Assembly: GCF_008831285.2 (NCBI RefSeq)
Contig: NC_045145.1
Location: 22,274,040-22,338,039, forward strand
Reading direction: 5' to 3'
From: Nymphaea colorata
Lineage: Eukaryota > Streptophyta > Magnoliopsida > Nymphaeales > Nymphaeaceae
Length of the DNA stretch: 64,000 nucleotides
Positions 33,252-45,879 of this stretch are shown piece by piece. A program made the position numbers and the translations under genes. The notes under the pieces were generated by a model that was not told the origin of the DNA, did no database searches, and was given only the letters and a program-made list of their open reading frames with translations. Numbering within the stretch: position 1 is the first letter of the stretch; each line of letters starts with the position of its first letter.

Positions 33252-35505
33252 ATAGTGGAGAAAAGTAATGTAATTTATTTAAATCATTATTTTTCAGTGT
33301 TTTTAGCATATTATTTTAAGTATTTTTTATTTATTCATATTTATATGATTAATGATTGGGTTTGTAGAAAACCAGCCCAAAGGTAAGCCAAAATGGCATC
33401 TGTCAGAGTGCCCATAATGAAAAAAGGTTCACATTTGTCATGACCTTGAAGGTTTGACTCATCCCTTGTCTTGTATCGAGAGCTGGATGGAATCTACATC
33501 TTAGTTGCTGTTACTGGATTTATATTAACCAGTGTCACAAAAATTAAAGCACATCAACCTAGGGATGTCAGCAGACAAACGTTGCCATACATATCGGACC
33601 AACCAGACATTGTTTTGCCTAATTCGTAAATGAATTCAGATTCGAACATAGCATCCGAACTTTTTGCGTGCATCCAATCGGATTTGGATATATCCATGAA
33701 ACATAGTTATAAAATCTAGATGTTATAAGAAAAACCCTGCACTAATTAATCTAATGATATGTGAATTCAATTTCTTATTGGTTCGTATACCTGGATTAGA
33801 ATCCGGGCTTTGTGCTAATGTATAAGAAGTTCTAGCCAAAAGCTATCTAATAGTGCTGGCGTCATGTAGCCAAAAACATATTGATCACTGCGGCATGCAC
33901 ACTTATAATTAAGTATTCACTGCTTCATACACTAATAACATGACTAATGACAATTAATATGTACATAATCTCCTCATCTCATGTCACTGAAAAAACTCGA
34001 AACTCATCATGAGCTTCTTCTTCCCTACCATCATATATTTTCGGTATCCTTTTCTGCAAGCCTGCTGGGAAAGAGGACCCATCCCTATTATTGCCAATCA
34101 AAATAAAAATATACGAAAGATTAATTAAAATAGAAATTCTGATTTTTTGTTAAAAAAAAAAGACAGTTAGCAATGACATATGGCATTCTTGAATGGACTC
34201 TGAATCAGATGAGTTTGTATCAATTCAAATATCTAATTTAGGCCGTTAATTACTTATAATATAAACTATAGATGGGTTAAAATGCGTATGCCAATAAGCC
34301 GGATAAGTTAAAGAGTGACACTGCTGGCCTTTTGCTTGTAAAGCTACAAGCTGCTTGAAGAAAACGCGTGCAAGTCGACAGCCTTTGCCGCTTGTTCAAT
34401 AGTGTAAAACCCTAAGGCCCGTTTATTGGCAGATAAAAAATTAGAATGGTAAATTTGTTGTGGGAAAAAATGCATTGTAAAAAGTCAGACCCCAAAGGGT
34501 TCCACTTTTTTTAGGGTAAAATCACATGGATCTATCTATTTGAGCATGGTGATTTTTCTTGTGTTTTATTTAAAAGTGAAAAGCAGTACAAAAGACGGCA
34601 GTTTTCCTCAATGCACAGTAAAATTTATGTGCATCAAAGGAGAGCTAAGGGTAAAACCAGCTAATATCCCCACCCTCCATGTCTACACTCGCATTGGCTT
34701 CCAAAAAAGTGTAAGATTATTAGGTTCAAACAAAGTTGTCTGATCACCTCTCGGCTTTTGAGGAGAGAGAGTTCAATTAAGGATAGTTAATTTGTTTGAC
34801 TGATGTTCTTTCCAAAATAAATCGTATGCCAGGAAAGTAATAATATTTTTCACTACAAATAAAGTGGACATGAGTTGAATGTCATGTCTAATTCTTAGTC
34901 GTAGGTCTTAGAATACAAATTTTAATAGTGGAAGATTTTTCATCACATAATTAAAACAACAAACAAAACCTTGTCTGCTACGCATCATCTAATTTATTTA
35001 GGTAACCAGGTGAACCAAAGGATGATATTATTCAAAGACAAGGAACACATTTCATAAATATGATATGTAAGCGAAGGAATGCCTAGTAAGTTTGGAAAGA
35101 AATGCATTATGTGAATGACAAAGATAAAGGTCTATTTTGTACAGATTCTTTTTTGTCAATAAAAATTTAGGGAGATTACCCAGCAAGGTTGCAGCCGAAT
35201 GACAAAGATAGAGAAATATAGCTAATGCCATTAACATCTTTCATGATTTTTTTGACCTTCTGTCACACTTACCCGAATTTGGTTTCTTGCCAAGATAAAT
35301 GAGCTTTTTGAAGAAAATTTTGTGAGAACATGCTTTAAGTTTTGATTATTTTTCTTTTCCAATTTGACCACTTAAGTTACATGGGAAACAAGTAGTGAGA
35401 GGAAATAAATCTAAAATTAATTGTTTTTGTTAAGTGTTATACCACCAAGCTTATCATGAACGGCTTCTTTTCTTGATGTGTTGCAACTTACGTAAACGGT
35501 AATAT
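33252..35505. repeat. Segmental block A, 5' flank of PPR-A (copy at 53853-55625)
   Basis: The stretch parallels 53853-55625 with phrases such as TTTTTTATTTATTCATAT, GTCATGACCTTGAAGGT and TTAAAGCACATCAAC. Similarity is good to about 34800, weak from there to 35500, then resumes in the PPR gene. Block B has an extra 110 bp (about 53990-54105). No gene lies within it. Confidence 0.8.
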
Positions 35506-37317
35506 TTGCATCTTTTTTCTTCGCTTGCGAGACTTGAACGCATTTCCCATGCAGAGTTTCCCTGCAAACCCGAAAACTCAAGGTCATTGCGAATCAACAC
35601 CCTGAAAGGCCTTCCTTTCCCCCCTTCTCCACTGGATCTTCCACCAAACTGGTCAGCCTGGTGGATCGACCCCTCTCAGACCGGTTCTCTACCCTGAAAT
35701 TGCCAACATGCTCAGGCTCTGCGAAGGTGGTACAGTTGAATCAGATACATGACCAACTCATCACAAGCAGCCTGCCGCTCCACAAACTCTTTCCCTTCTA
35801 CGTCGAGTCCGGCAACATCGATTATGCGAGAATCGCGTTCGATCGAGCTCGAGTGCTCTTCAAATTCGACCGGAATGCGATGCTTCTGGCGTATTCCAAG
35901 AACGTGTTACCAGAGCGAGCTCTGCTTCTTTTCCGCGAGATGCTGGCTGTCGGTGACCGCGATGCCGGGCCAGACAAGTGCTCGTTCACGTTCTTTATTG
36001 CTGCTTGCTCGCGGTTGGATCGATCCTGCAATTGCCATTCAATGGTGGTTCAAAAGGGATTTGAGCGCGATACGTTTGTGAAGAATTCGCTTGTCAGTAT
36101 GTGCATATCTTTTGGGGCGATGGTAGATGCGAGGAAACTGTTTGTTGAAATGACTGAACCAGGAGACGTGGTAACTGCCATGGTTAGTGGGTACATGAAA
36201 TTTGGAATGGTCGCTCTCGCACTTAAGTTATTTGATGAAATGCCTGACTCGAATGATGTTACTTTGGGGTTTTGTCATAGCGGGTTGTGTTAAAAATGGG
36301 AGATATAAGGATGCTTTAAGTAGTTTATAGTAGTTTATATGACATGTTGCAATGTACAAATGTCAAGTCAAATGAAGCATCGCTGGTTTGTGCCGTTTCT
36401 GCTTGTGCTCACCTTAGGAGCACTTGACCAAGGCAAGTGGATTCATGTTTATATGGACAAGAGAGGAGTCATTTGCAGCTCGAACGTTGCCACAGCACTT
36501 ATTGATATATGTACATGAAATGTGGAAGCATCACTCATGCACGTGTACTGTTTAATAGTGTTTCTTCTAGGAAGGATCTGCTTTCATGGACGAGCATGAT
36601 CGTGGGGCTAGCATTGCATGGTCTGAGAGTGAAGCAGTCGCTCGGTTTCTGAACATGTTGGATAATGGCATCAAGCCGGATCGTATCACACTCAATGGAG
36701 TTCTAAATGCCTGCAGTCATTCAGGTTTAGTCGACCAATGGCGCCAATTCTTTCATGGCATGCATTTATGGGGCATTGTGCCTACTCTTGAACATTATGG
36801 TTGCAAGGTCTCTTGTCCAGCATGTATGCATCATGCAACTGCTGGGATGGGCTTGCCAGAGTCGGGGGCAGCGTGTGCAAACAAAGGATTCAGTTGGTTC
36901 TTGGATGGAGTTCTATAGAAGTGAAAGGTGTCATTCATGAATTTGTTGCCGGTAATCGAACCCATCTTAGAGCTGCAGATATTTATCAGAAGCTGGACGA
37001 AATATTTAACAGGCTTCAAACAATGGGTTATAGTCCCTGTACATTGCAAATTTCGTTGGACTTGAGTGAGGAAGATAAAGAGCAAGCAATGTATTGGCAC
37101 AGTGAGAAACTAGCAGTTGCGTTTGGATTGTTGAGCACTGAAGATGGATTTCCATTAGAGTTGTTAAGAATCTTTGAATTTGTGAAGATTGTCACTCTGC
37201 TATGAAAGCTATACCTAGAGTTTTTGGCAGAGAAATAATAGTGAGGGACCGATCTTGTTTTCATAATTTGAAACAGGCTAGTTGTTCCTGCAGAGATGGT
37301 AGTAGCATTCTCGATTA
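35506..37317 (+). pseudogene. PPR-A: DYW-class PPR gene copy, broken
   Basis: The plus strand encodes an N-terminal LRINTLKGLPFPPSPLDLPP segment, then VVQLNQIHDQLITSSLPLHK and PPR motifs to about 36293, where a frameshift occurs. Later motifs (NGVLNACSHSGLVDQ) are in another frame. About 240 bp are missing at 36805 relative to PPR-B, removing the motifs between the HYGC and SSMYAS segments. The E+/DYW part follows (VIHEFVAGNRTH, WHSEKLAVAFGLLSTEDGF), but a one-base loss near 37150 shifts the frame and the final DYW tripeptide codons are deleted. DYW proteins edit C to U in organelle RNA; this copy cannot. It converges on NLR2. Confidence 0.88.
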
Positions 37318-38830
37318 AATGGTAGCTCATATGTTTCTCCATTGTTCTTGTACCAATGGACATCTGTTTTCCTTCTATGAAGAGATGAATGTGACACTCC
37401 TGAAATTATGCTCCTCTTATGAAGTATATAATCTTTCCGACACTCCTTATGAAATTATGCTTCTCCTATGAAATGTATAATCTTTCTCGTCTCGTAGAAT
37501 ATTTGGTGTCCCTTATCATGATCTAGTTTATTCCTGACACAACCTTCACTAAAATTAATTTCATAGAAAAGTTGGCAACACCTTATGGAGGCAAGGATAG
37601 TCCTTAACGGTCTTTTCATTTGTCCTCAAGAGAATATACATACATAAAGACATATCTGTATTTAAAGTAGTTGATATTAAGATTCAACTGCACATGAGAC
37701 ACTTAAAAAAATGTTTTGTGTTTTTACTTCTTTAAGCCATCTAGCGTCGTGGTTCAGCTTCTGCTGGCAACGCTCGCTACACAACTAAGTTGTAGGTATA
37801 CAGCTTAAGGTCAAGAAATAAGGTTCTAAGAATTTCATCTTCTTCTTAGAAGTTCTTATGTGCAAGTCTTCCTTAGATCTTGCTATGGTAAAAGGTCTTT
37901 AGATCCTACTTGCATCCTGCTTGTCTCTAAAAGATTTGGATGTTCAAGATGCATTCTTTAGGGCATGTTTGAATGCCTGGATATCCCTTCCATACATGGT
38001 GGAGACCTCAAGAGTGGAGTAATAGAACACAGGAGTGGTAGTCCTGAATGATTTTTCCATTTTTACACTGAATGGGGTCCAGAGTTTTTCTGGATTCTAA
38101 GTCAACTAGAAGTCCCATCTTAAAATCCTGGAACACTTCTTCAGGGTGACCTTGACCCTGGAAAAGTTATTCAGAACATCAAACGGTTAAAGTTTCACAC
38201 TATTGGCGAAACAACCTTTGGTGAGATACATTAATCCTACTGGAGTTAGGTCTTTAATTCGCCTCAAGAGTAGCTTTTGTGTTAAGCTCCCTTTGATGGC
38301 AATAAAAAGGTTTTCATGGAAGAGTTTCCTCCAAAAATTTCACATTTCTTGAGCTTCTGTGCTTCCAAGAATTTCTTTTTTTTTACGAGTTTTTTGGTGT
38401 ATTATTGTGTGGAGAACTAAAAAGTGGAAAACTGAAAACTTATAACTGCGAACTCTTTCTCAAGATTTTGTGCTCCAGACCAGATTCTAGAATAAAATTT
38501 GGCCTCCTATTCTGTTTAGCCGGGTTTTAATTCTCATGATAAGTAATTGCTGGAAATGCATGTCATTCTTGATTTAAAAGATCAATCGGTTATTGACAAT
38601 TACTTACATCAAATTCTAAATTAATTAAGGCACAAAACAGCAAAAATGATCTTTTGAAAATAAACAAAAAAGGTTGGGGAGTTATTTATTTTTCCAATTG
38701 CAAGTAGAAAGGGAGCAGGAACTATGTGAGCTGCGGTACCCTCGTCCATGCTTTTCCCCTGTGGCTGGTTCTGATGCTGCTGCTTGGCGAATTGCTCTTC
38801 ATTTGAGGCGGGCACTTCTGGTGGTCTAAC
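37318..38830. repeat. Block A segment downstream of PPR-A (copies at 61046-62720 and, in part, 57371-57680)
   Basis: Near-colinear with 61046-62720 (shared CATACATGGTGGAGACCTCA, GGTGACCTTGACCCTGGAAA). The end part (38410-38830) occurs a third time at 57371-57680. No gene is evident. Confidence 0.85.
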
Positions 38831-40399
38831 TGATCTAATCGGTGCCCAGTTCTCACCTCTAAACAATTTGCACCTCGAACTTTACGGACCCTTTCATGCA
38901 CCCAATACTCTTCCTTAGTTCTTCATCAGCAGCCTACTTTCTCAAGTTTTGGGCTCTCAATAACAATGCGCGAGGAGCCAAATTAAGTTCCACCTTTTCC
39001 CCTCACCCGCAGGGTCCAGGGGGTTGACGCCCAAGGAACTCAAACCACTGACTGGGGGCGGGCCAAGGTTGAAGGCAAAACTCTCTGCGAATGGAGCTTC
39101 ACGTGTTCCTGTGTACAATTCTGGAAATCGTGGTCGACAGGAAATGGTGAGAACCAAACAACAGTTACATAAATGGGTTATTTACTAATTATTAATCTGG
39201 TGAAATACAGAGGAATTTGAAAAGCATTAACAGAAAAGGAAAGATTACGAGGAATTTACTGAAAAACAAAGAGAATGACAGGAAGGAAGGGTCCATTATA
39301 CCCACCTTCTTTGAGTAGTTCCTTATATATATTTTCCAGCTCTATAAGTCGTTCCCTGTTTGCACCTTCATTTGATGATCATATGTTTTAGGGTTAGATG
39401 TATACTCCTAAGGATATTAAACTGTTCATGGGTCAGGTAGAAATTGTCTTTGTGCTTCTAAGATCAGATTAAGTTAAAAGCTCTTATTTGCAGTATATGT
39501 CTGAAAACAAGTTGAGAAGCGGATACTAACCTTTGTCATGTTTGGTCATGCCGTGGACTGTGAAGGTCATCACATTTAAGTTCTGACCGTTGTCAAGATT
39601 GAACGGAATTCACAGTCATAGTGGTTGAAAAGATTAAGAAGATAGTTGGGCGTAAATAAGGAGAACATAGATTAAGAAGGTAGTTGGGCGTAAGTCATAA
39701 ATCAATAAAAAGATGCAAGTTGGAATGGCAGACACGTTGTGGCCGACAGAAATTTTAGTGTGCCGGGCGCACCATGCGCGGCAAAGGAGGGACTGATATT
39801 TTGGTAATTTATTAAAAAGAAACCTCAATAGTCTTTTTACTTTTTTCCATTTTCAATTTTGTCTTTACAAAAAGTTTTCATTTTCAGTGTGAACTAAGGG
39901 TAATTTTTAACCAATATTAAGTTTAATTAGTGCATAATGATGAAACATGGTTCATTTCTAACCATTTTTCACCTTAATAATACGTCAAATTGGCTCCTGA
40001 TCCTTTAGCACGTTAGCTTGGAAAACTTGGCTTTTTAGCTCGTAATAGAAGGCTTAGCTATTAAGATGGACGTCATGAGAAGAGAGCATTCTAAGACTGG
40101 AACTTTTGTTCCTCACTTAGTTGGTCAAGTCCGTATGGTCTGCAAAATTCAAATCAATTAATGCGTTTTCATGTATTGATTGAGCCTTATTCGTTGGTTT
40201 GGGCCTTTCATGTCAATCTATGTTCCGAGACTTTGGCTTTGAAGGTGTTTTGCTATGATTGAATTGGTCTCAGTTTAATTTGGTTATGACTTGAACTTGA
40301 CAAGGCGCTAGGATACGATTGCTCCAAGTAACTTGAATTGCTTGCCAGTCTTATCCCCTCAAGAACACACGCAAATGAGTTATGTGATGTTCATTTGGT
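38831..40399. other. Block A intergenic segment, partly shared with block B
   Basis: 39060-39300 matches 57730-58390 around an insertion in B; 39900-40200 matches 59130-59420; 39803-39890 also matches 62728-62818. About 190 bp at 38880-39070 have no counterpart in B. Short frames here have no family resemblance. Confidence 0.6.
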
Positions 40400-41225
40400 T
40401 ATTAAACGAGTGTTCATTCTAAAGAAAGTTTTGTGATGGTAACTTACTTTGGTTATTAAACGAGTGTTCATTCGCATGAGAAAAACTTTTTAAGTCCACA
40501 GTTCGACCTGTTCTGTCTTTTATCAGTTCGTATTTTCCTGCCAGCTTTCCATTTTGGTCAATAATATTGTACTTACTTTCTCTTATTTCTCACCTTCTCC
40601 GACGCCGTCAAGACAAATATTGATGCGACGTGTTGAAGGTCTTATAAGACAAGAGATGGAGTGCTCAAGTTTGCACATTATAACAGTTACAAATTGGGAG
40701 ATTGTTTAATCGGCTTCTTAATCCCTATTATCATCAATGTTGTTCAATCTAGCTACCTCAGTAGTGGTGCAGCATGGTTCGTCAGATAGAGTGGTATGGA
40801 AGGTGTGTCTTTATTTCAAATACAGTGAGCACTATTTTTCTTGACAGGATGACATTATCATATTTTACCGTTCAAAACCCTGAAGATAGGACAAGAGAAC
40901 TTTTCTTGAAGGATACTATGATGACTATTATGATAGTATTAAGAAGTGTTGATCTTGAAATTAATGGGTGGTGCTTCTTCTCTCTCTCTTTAATGTTCCC
41001 AAGATGTGAGATTATTAAACGAGATGTTCATTTTAAAGAAAGTTACGACTAAACAGGACAAACAGCATGCGGCTCTTGAATTATAGACCTTTTTTACTTT
41101 TTTGTTGTCGCACATTAATAGTTAGATCACATATATTTTTTAGTTAGATTTTATAATCACCCCGCACCATCACTGAGGAATATGCTTTCAAGTGGTTATT
41201 TTAGGTTTTCCTTCAAAAAGCAAAT
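40400..41225. repeat. Block A segment (copies at 3270-4520 and 60060-60240)
   Basis: Holds the three stretches matching 3270-4520 and, at 41053-41225, the stretch matching 60060-60240 (shared ATTTTTTAGTTAGAT and CCCCGCACCATCACTGA). A minor partial direct repeat of GGTTATTAAACGAGTGTTCA occurs at about 40395-40475. Confidence 0.75.
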
Positions 41226-42616
41226 CTAAAAAATTGCTCCAAAGCATGCTGCGAAGCACCCATAATTAACCACCAAAAACTTAGTTAATTATGTATTTGA
41301 TTCAACCACAAAAAATGGAAATTTAGTGGACTGTTCCAGTGAATCAGCCAATTCAGCGGTTCGGCTGAGTCATCGTCTATAAAATGGCGATCACAATCTT
41401 TTGAATTAGAAATATATATAAGATAACAATAGGAAAAAATGAGCTTGGTGAAATAGTCGAAAATAATAAAAAACAGTATACGATGTGAGAGACCCTTGTA
41501 TCTGGACAATTATTAAAATAAAGATACATATAAAAAAGGGTGAACTTGGTGAAATATTAAAAAATAACAAAAAATTAGTATATGATGTGCGACACCCTTG
41601 TGTCTGCTTATAAACCAAATAGATGTGCCACCAATTCAAAACAGGTGATACCCCCGCTCTTGTATATGGGGCTTAGCGCATGTTGACGGTTTTTTAATTA
41701 AGTGTAGAGATGTAAATGATTTGGATTTGGGTTGGGTTCAATCTTTGCTGAGTACAGCCAACTAGTTATCTATTAGGATCAGATTTGGATTTTGATTCAG
41801 ACCTAATTAAGTTTCGAAAAATGAATTCGGATCTGATTTAATTGCATAAGGCTTGACATTTATATGTAATTGATCAGTTGGTCTTTATCGAATATCAGAT
41901 ATCAGATTCAGTTGTCCAAATAGCATACTAGATCTGATTTCAATGAGTATTTGGAATTAGATTCCGTGTCCATATCCAGCTAAGTGTAGATCCAAATTGA
42001 ATTTTTAATTAAATTTATCAGATCTATCCATATCCCTAATTGAGTGGAAGTTGATTACGCCAAACATGGCATGTTAGATCCTCATATTTTTGAAATAGAT
42101 AAATTTTCAGGTCTGACCCTCCTTTTATGTTCTTAACTTTCGACTTCTTAAGGGTATAAAAGAACATTATAATACATGTTTGTTATAATACATGATCTAA
42201 AACAACTTGTTTTTGTTCCATGGAACCATTATGTGGTTATGGATATTAGTTCTAAATCTAACAATTAAACATTGGACACAACTACAGTATTATTCTTGAA
42301 AGAAAACAGAAAATTATTGGGTAGAGCTGAGATCGTGGACGCATCACCATCTTCATAGGCAAAAGTCTCTACCCTGCCACTAAACTAGGTACTGGTACAT
42401 AAGATGGTTACCACTATCAAACCTAAGAAAAGCCAGAAATAAGAACAAAAAAACGAAAGATATTTTATTTTTTGTTCATCTTTACAAATGAATTCTGGTC
42501 TGCTTATGGACGGGGTATCTTGACAAGAAACAAGAAAGAAAAGAAAAGAAAAAAAAGAAAACAGAATTAATCCTAAATTAAGCATTATCCTGTAATAAGG
42601 TGATTACCTAAAAATA
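41226..42616. other. Block A intergenic segment
   Basis: 41705-42190 parallels 12975-13096 and 60345-60780; 42320-42600 parallels 62840-63110. It contains a diverged direct repeat at about 41440-41600 (two copies around GAGCTTGGTGAAATA / GTGAACTTGGTGAAATA). No gene. Confidence 0.65.
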
Positions 42617-42837
42617 GATACACGTACATTGGGCAAAAGAGTCATAACCCGTTTATATAGCACAAGAACCATGAGATCTTGAACGTGAACTATATTTAAC
42701 ATCAAACTTCCGCATGAAAATGTGCATTGTAACAGGAATTCGTTGTCCAGATGCATCTCCCACACAGTGAATTCAAAATGAACTCAACCATTGCCTGTCA
42801 GGAAATAGACTTACATTTCCTAAACCAACATTCGCCA
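42617..42837. repeat. Block A segment before the copia 3 insertion (copies at 18575-18840, 63120-63345)
   Basis: Colinear with 63120-63345 up to CGCCA, where copia element 3 is inserted. In block B the uninterrupted sequence is present and gives the empty site. Confidence 0.85.
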
Positions 42838-43086
42838 TGTCAATATATGTCAAATATTGATGAAAGATGACAATCACACATAAACAAGAGTTAACGTGGT
42901 TCGGTTATTGCTGCCTACATCCACGAACGAACAAAACCAGACCTTTTCTTTTTATTCTTTCTTGTTTTTGGTTGTTCACCCTTACAGACATATATTGAAG
43001 AGAACCGATGGAACAACAAAGGAAATAAACAATGAAAGGGGAAAAACTTCTGCACAAGAGGAAAGTTTCTAGCCGTTGCCTCAACA
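42838..43086 (-). repeat. 3' LTR of copia element 3
   Basis: 249 bp, similar to 45880-46186 except for an extra TGTCAATATA at its left end and the absence of two insertions present in the other LTR. Confidence 0.9.
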
Positions 43087-43095
43087 ATCTCCCCC
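43087..43095 (-). promoter_or_regulatory. Polypurine tract of copia element 3
   Basis: GGGGGAGAT on the minus strand directly precedes the TGTTGAGG start of the 3' LTR. Confidence 0.8.
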
Positions 43096-43848
43096 TCAAG
43101 TTGGAGAGCTGATGTCGATCTGCCCCAACTTGCTAGTAATCCATTGATGGCGCTCCTTTCCTAGGGCTTTAGTAAATATATCTGCCAATTGAAATTGGGT
43201 ACCAACATGAGGGGTACATATGGTTTTGTTCTGAATTTTTTCACGAATGAAATGACAATCAACCTCGATATGCTTAGTGCATTCATGGAACACTGGATTT
43301 GCACCAATATGAATGGCTGCCATGTTGTCGCACATGAGACTCATAGGTTTTTCAATTTTGATTCTCATATCAAGAAGAAGCGCTTTGACCCATACAAGTT
43401 CACTAGCACATGTGGCCATAGCTCTGTATTCGGCTTCAACACTGGACCTAGCCACCACATTCTGCTTTTTGCTTTTCCATGTGACAAGGTTACCTCCCAC
43501 CATAGTACAAAAACTGGTAGTAGACTTTCTATCACTCTGATCTCTAGCCCAGTCTGCATTTGTGTATCCATTCACTTCAAGGTTGTTGTTCTGTTTCATT
43601 AAGATTCCTTTTCCTGGACTGGCATTTAAATATTTGAGAATACGTTGAACAGTTTCCAAATGTATAGACCGAGGACTTTGCATGACTTGGCTTATCATGT
43701 TGACTGCAAACGTGATGTTTGGCCAAGTTACGGTTAAATAAATTAGCTTTCCAATAAGTCGTTGAAAGCCTTGAACATCTTGAATGAGTTTTCCATCATC
43801 TTTTCTGATTTTGTAGTTGAGGTCAAGAGGAGTCGAACTCGGCTTAGC
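43096..43848 (-). pseudogene. Copia element 3 RNase H region
   Basis: A 200-codon open frame (43096-43698) encodes the end of copia Pol: HLETVQRILKYL, NGYTNADWARDQSDRKSTTS, SSVEAEYRAMA, LMCDNMAAIHI and LADIFTKALGKE. It includes the RNase H acidic positions and ends naturally at 43096. It is open but detached from a complete polyprotein, so it would not be made as in the parent element. Confidence 0.85.
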
Positions 43849-43857
43849 TCCTAGAAA

Positions 43858-44640
43858 TCATGTTTCTTTGAGAAGTTCCAACGTGTATTTCCTTTGACAT
43901 AAAAAAATGTCTTCCTTTGAATGTGCAACTTCAATACCCAAAAAATATCTCAATTTTCCTAAATCCTTAATTTCAAACTTGTCGGACAATATGGCCTTGA
44001 CTTTCTTCATTTGTTCAACATTGTCTCCTGTAACAATAATGTCATCGACATACACCAATAAAATAACAATACCTTGATAGGAACGAGAGACAAACATAGT
44101 GTAGTCTGCAGTGCTTTACTTAAATTTGATCTCAATGAGTATACTACTGAGTTTTGAAAACCATGCTCGTGGAGACTGCTTTAGCCCATTGATTGATTTT
44201 TTGAGTCTTCACACATAACCAGGCTGATGTTTGATGCCCTGCGGTGGATGCATATAAACTTCTTCTTCTAAATTCTCATGTAAAAAAGCATTCTTGACAT
44301 CAAGTTGAAATAATTCAGTTCTTATTTGCTGCCACTGATAGAAAGATACGAATAGAGTTCATCTTAGCAACAGGAGCAAAGGTCTCTGTGAAGTCAATAC
44401 CTTCTTGTTGGGTGTATCCTTTTGCGACTAATTTGGCTTTGTATTTTATTTTGTATATCCACCGACTTCCCACTGGTTTTTTTCCTTCTGGCAAGGGAAC
44501 TACAGTCCAAGTTTGATTTTTTTCTAAGGCTGTTAACTCTTCATTCATGGTTTTCTGCTATTCAGGGTCAAGACTGGCTTCCTGAAATGTTGAAGGTTCA
44601 TGTAAAGAGTATGAGTTGAGGACATAGTGTTGGTACTTGG
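43858..44640 (-). pseudogene. Copia element 3 reverse transcriptase remnant
   Basis: The minus strand carries [20 protein letters not shown] and [14 protein letters not shown] (44315-44548) and, in a further frame, LLVYVDDIIVTGDN with the YVDD catalytic box (43858-44097). Stops and frameshifts near 44300 and 44100 separate the parts. Confidence 0.85.
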
Positions 44641-44780
44641 TTGATAGTTTACTAAAGTCTATGTGTTTTTAGATGGGATGTTTGGAGCTAGAGTAAGCAA
44701 GATTGAAACGGAATAGATAGAAATCACTAAACCTAGAGGGTGGACGTGTCATTCTAGACGATCTTCTTCCCTCAGGTATG

Positions 44781-44878
44781 CTATTGTCAATAGTTTGGCT
44801 TTGTGGGCTCAAAGAAGTTGACTCGCTATCTATTGTCAATAGTTTGGCTTTGTGGGCTCAAAGAAGTTGACTCGCTAT
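44781..44878. repeat. Exact 49-bp tandem duplication inside copia element 3
   Basis: Two consecutive units beginning CTATTGTCAATAGTTTGGCT at 44781 and 44830. Confidence 0.95.
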
Positions 44879-44889
44879 TTTGAGGTTCA

Positions 44890-45857
44890 GAAATACTCAC
44901 TTCAGTGTAAGAGGGCGGTGGAGGGGTGCATGAAAAAATCAGCTCCGAAAACAAGAAGAAGATGCTGCTGGGAAAACAACCAGCCGTCTGATGGCTGCAG
45001 CTGCTTGTTCTTCCTCAACAAGGGGCGAGAAAGTGGAAGCCCTTTTGAAAGAGGCTATTCAGGAGCAGGGCATCCAAGGGATAGGCGGAACTTCAAATAC
45101 CTGTAGCTTCTTCGTGTGAATTCCAAATAAGATGAAACTTGGTCTCAGGGTTCCCAAGCAACTTAGAATCTCATTCCAAACCTGCTCGACATCTGATTTT
45201 AATGTGAGAGAGCACAGGTGAAGAAAGACCTACCGCCTGTACTTCAAACGTCGCAGGAAACAGTCCAACGACAAGCAGTCACTCAAAAATGCATAACTCC
45301 TCAACCACTGCTCGAAAAAATGTGAAACTTGGCTGGTAGAATCCTCGGAAGCAGACGATTCCAACGAGCCTATACTCAACGTATTTCGACGATGACAGCG
45401 CCGGCCGCCGGAATCCAGCACAGTTTCTGGTTTCAAAGCAAAAGCACAAACATAATACCCGACGCCTTTTTCTTTGATTTCTCCCTCACTTCAGCACCAA
45501 CACATCTCAAATTTGGTAGGAATCCTCCTCAGACTCAGGCAAATCCAACGAGCCCTGGCTCATCAAATTCCGTCACTGGGGCTGGCTACGCCGGTCGCCG
45601 GAAGTCTGACATAAATTCAGTTTCGCAGGAGCAGTTTATGCAGGAACAGAAAAAAAATGAATTCCAAAACCTTGTCGATGTTATGCCGGCAGCGGTGAGA
45701 GGAGCAAGGAGGTTGAGGAATATAGCGACTGGAAAGAAAACAATGATTCTAGGCGGAAGCAGAAGAAAAAACGGATTCCAGAAGAACTTTCCCCCTTGCC
45801 CCCTTTCACTGCTCTGGTCTTCTTGCCTTAGCCGTTGAACAAGAACAGAGGAATTCA
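44890..45857 (-). other. Unassigned interior of copia element 3 (leader or foreign DNA)
   Basis: This stretch sits where gag, protease and integrase should be. Its reading frames on either strand (for example 45329-45838 plus) match no copia domain and no family I recognise. It may be an expanded 5' leader or captured host DNA. Confidence 0.4.
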
Positions 45858-45879
45858 CCATGCCACTGTTCTCATACCA
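45858..45879 (-). promoter_or_regulatory. Primer-binding site of copia element 3 (initiator tRNA-Met 3' end)
   Basis: Immediately after the 5' LTR the minus strand reads TGGTATGAGAAC, 10 of 12 bases like the standard plant initiator tRNA-Met complement TGGTATCAGAGC. This is the conventional 3'-end primer, in contrast to copia element 1. Confidence 0.75.

Noticed and set aside
43189-43602. 137-codon plus-strand frame
   Set aside because: Antisense to the copia 3 RNase H frame, which has clear family residues.
45329-45838. 169-codon plus-strand frame inside copia 3
   Set aside because: Antisense to the element, no recognisable domain, and ends in element leader sequence; listed only as unassigned interior.
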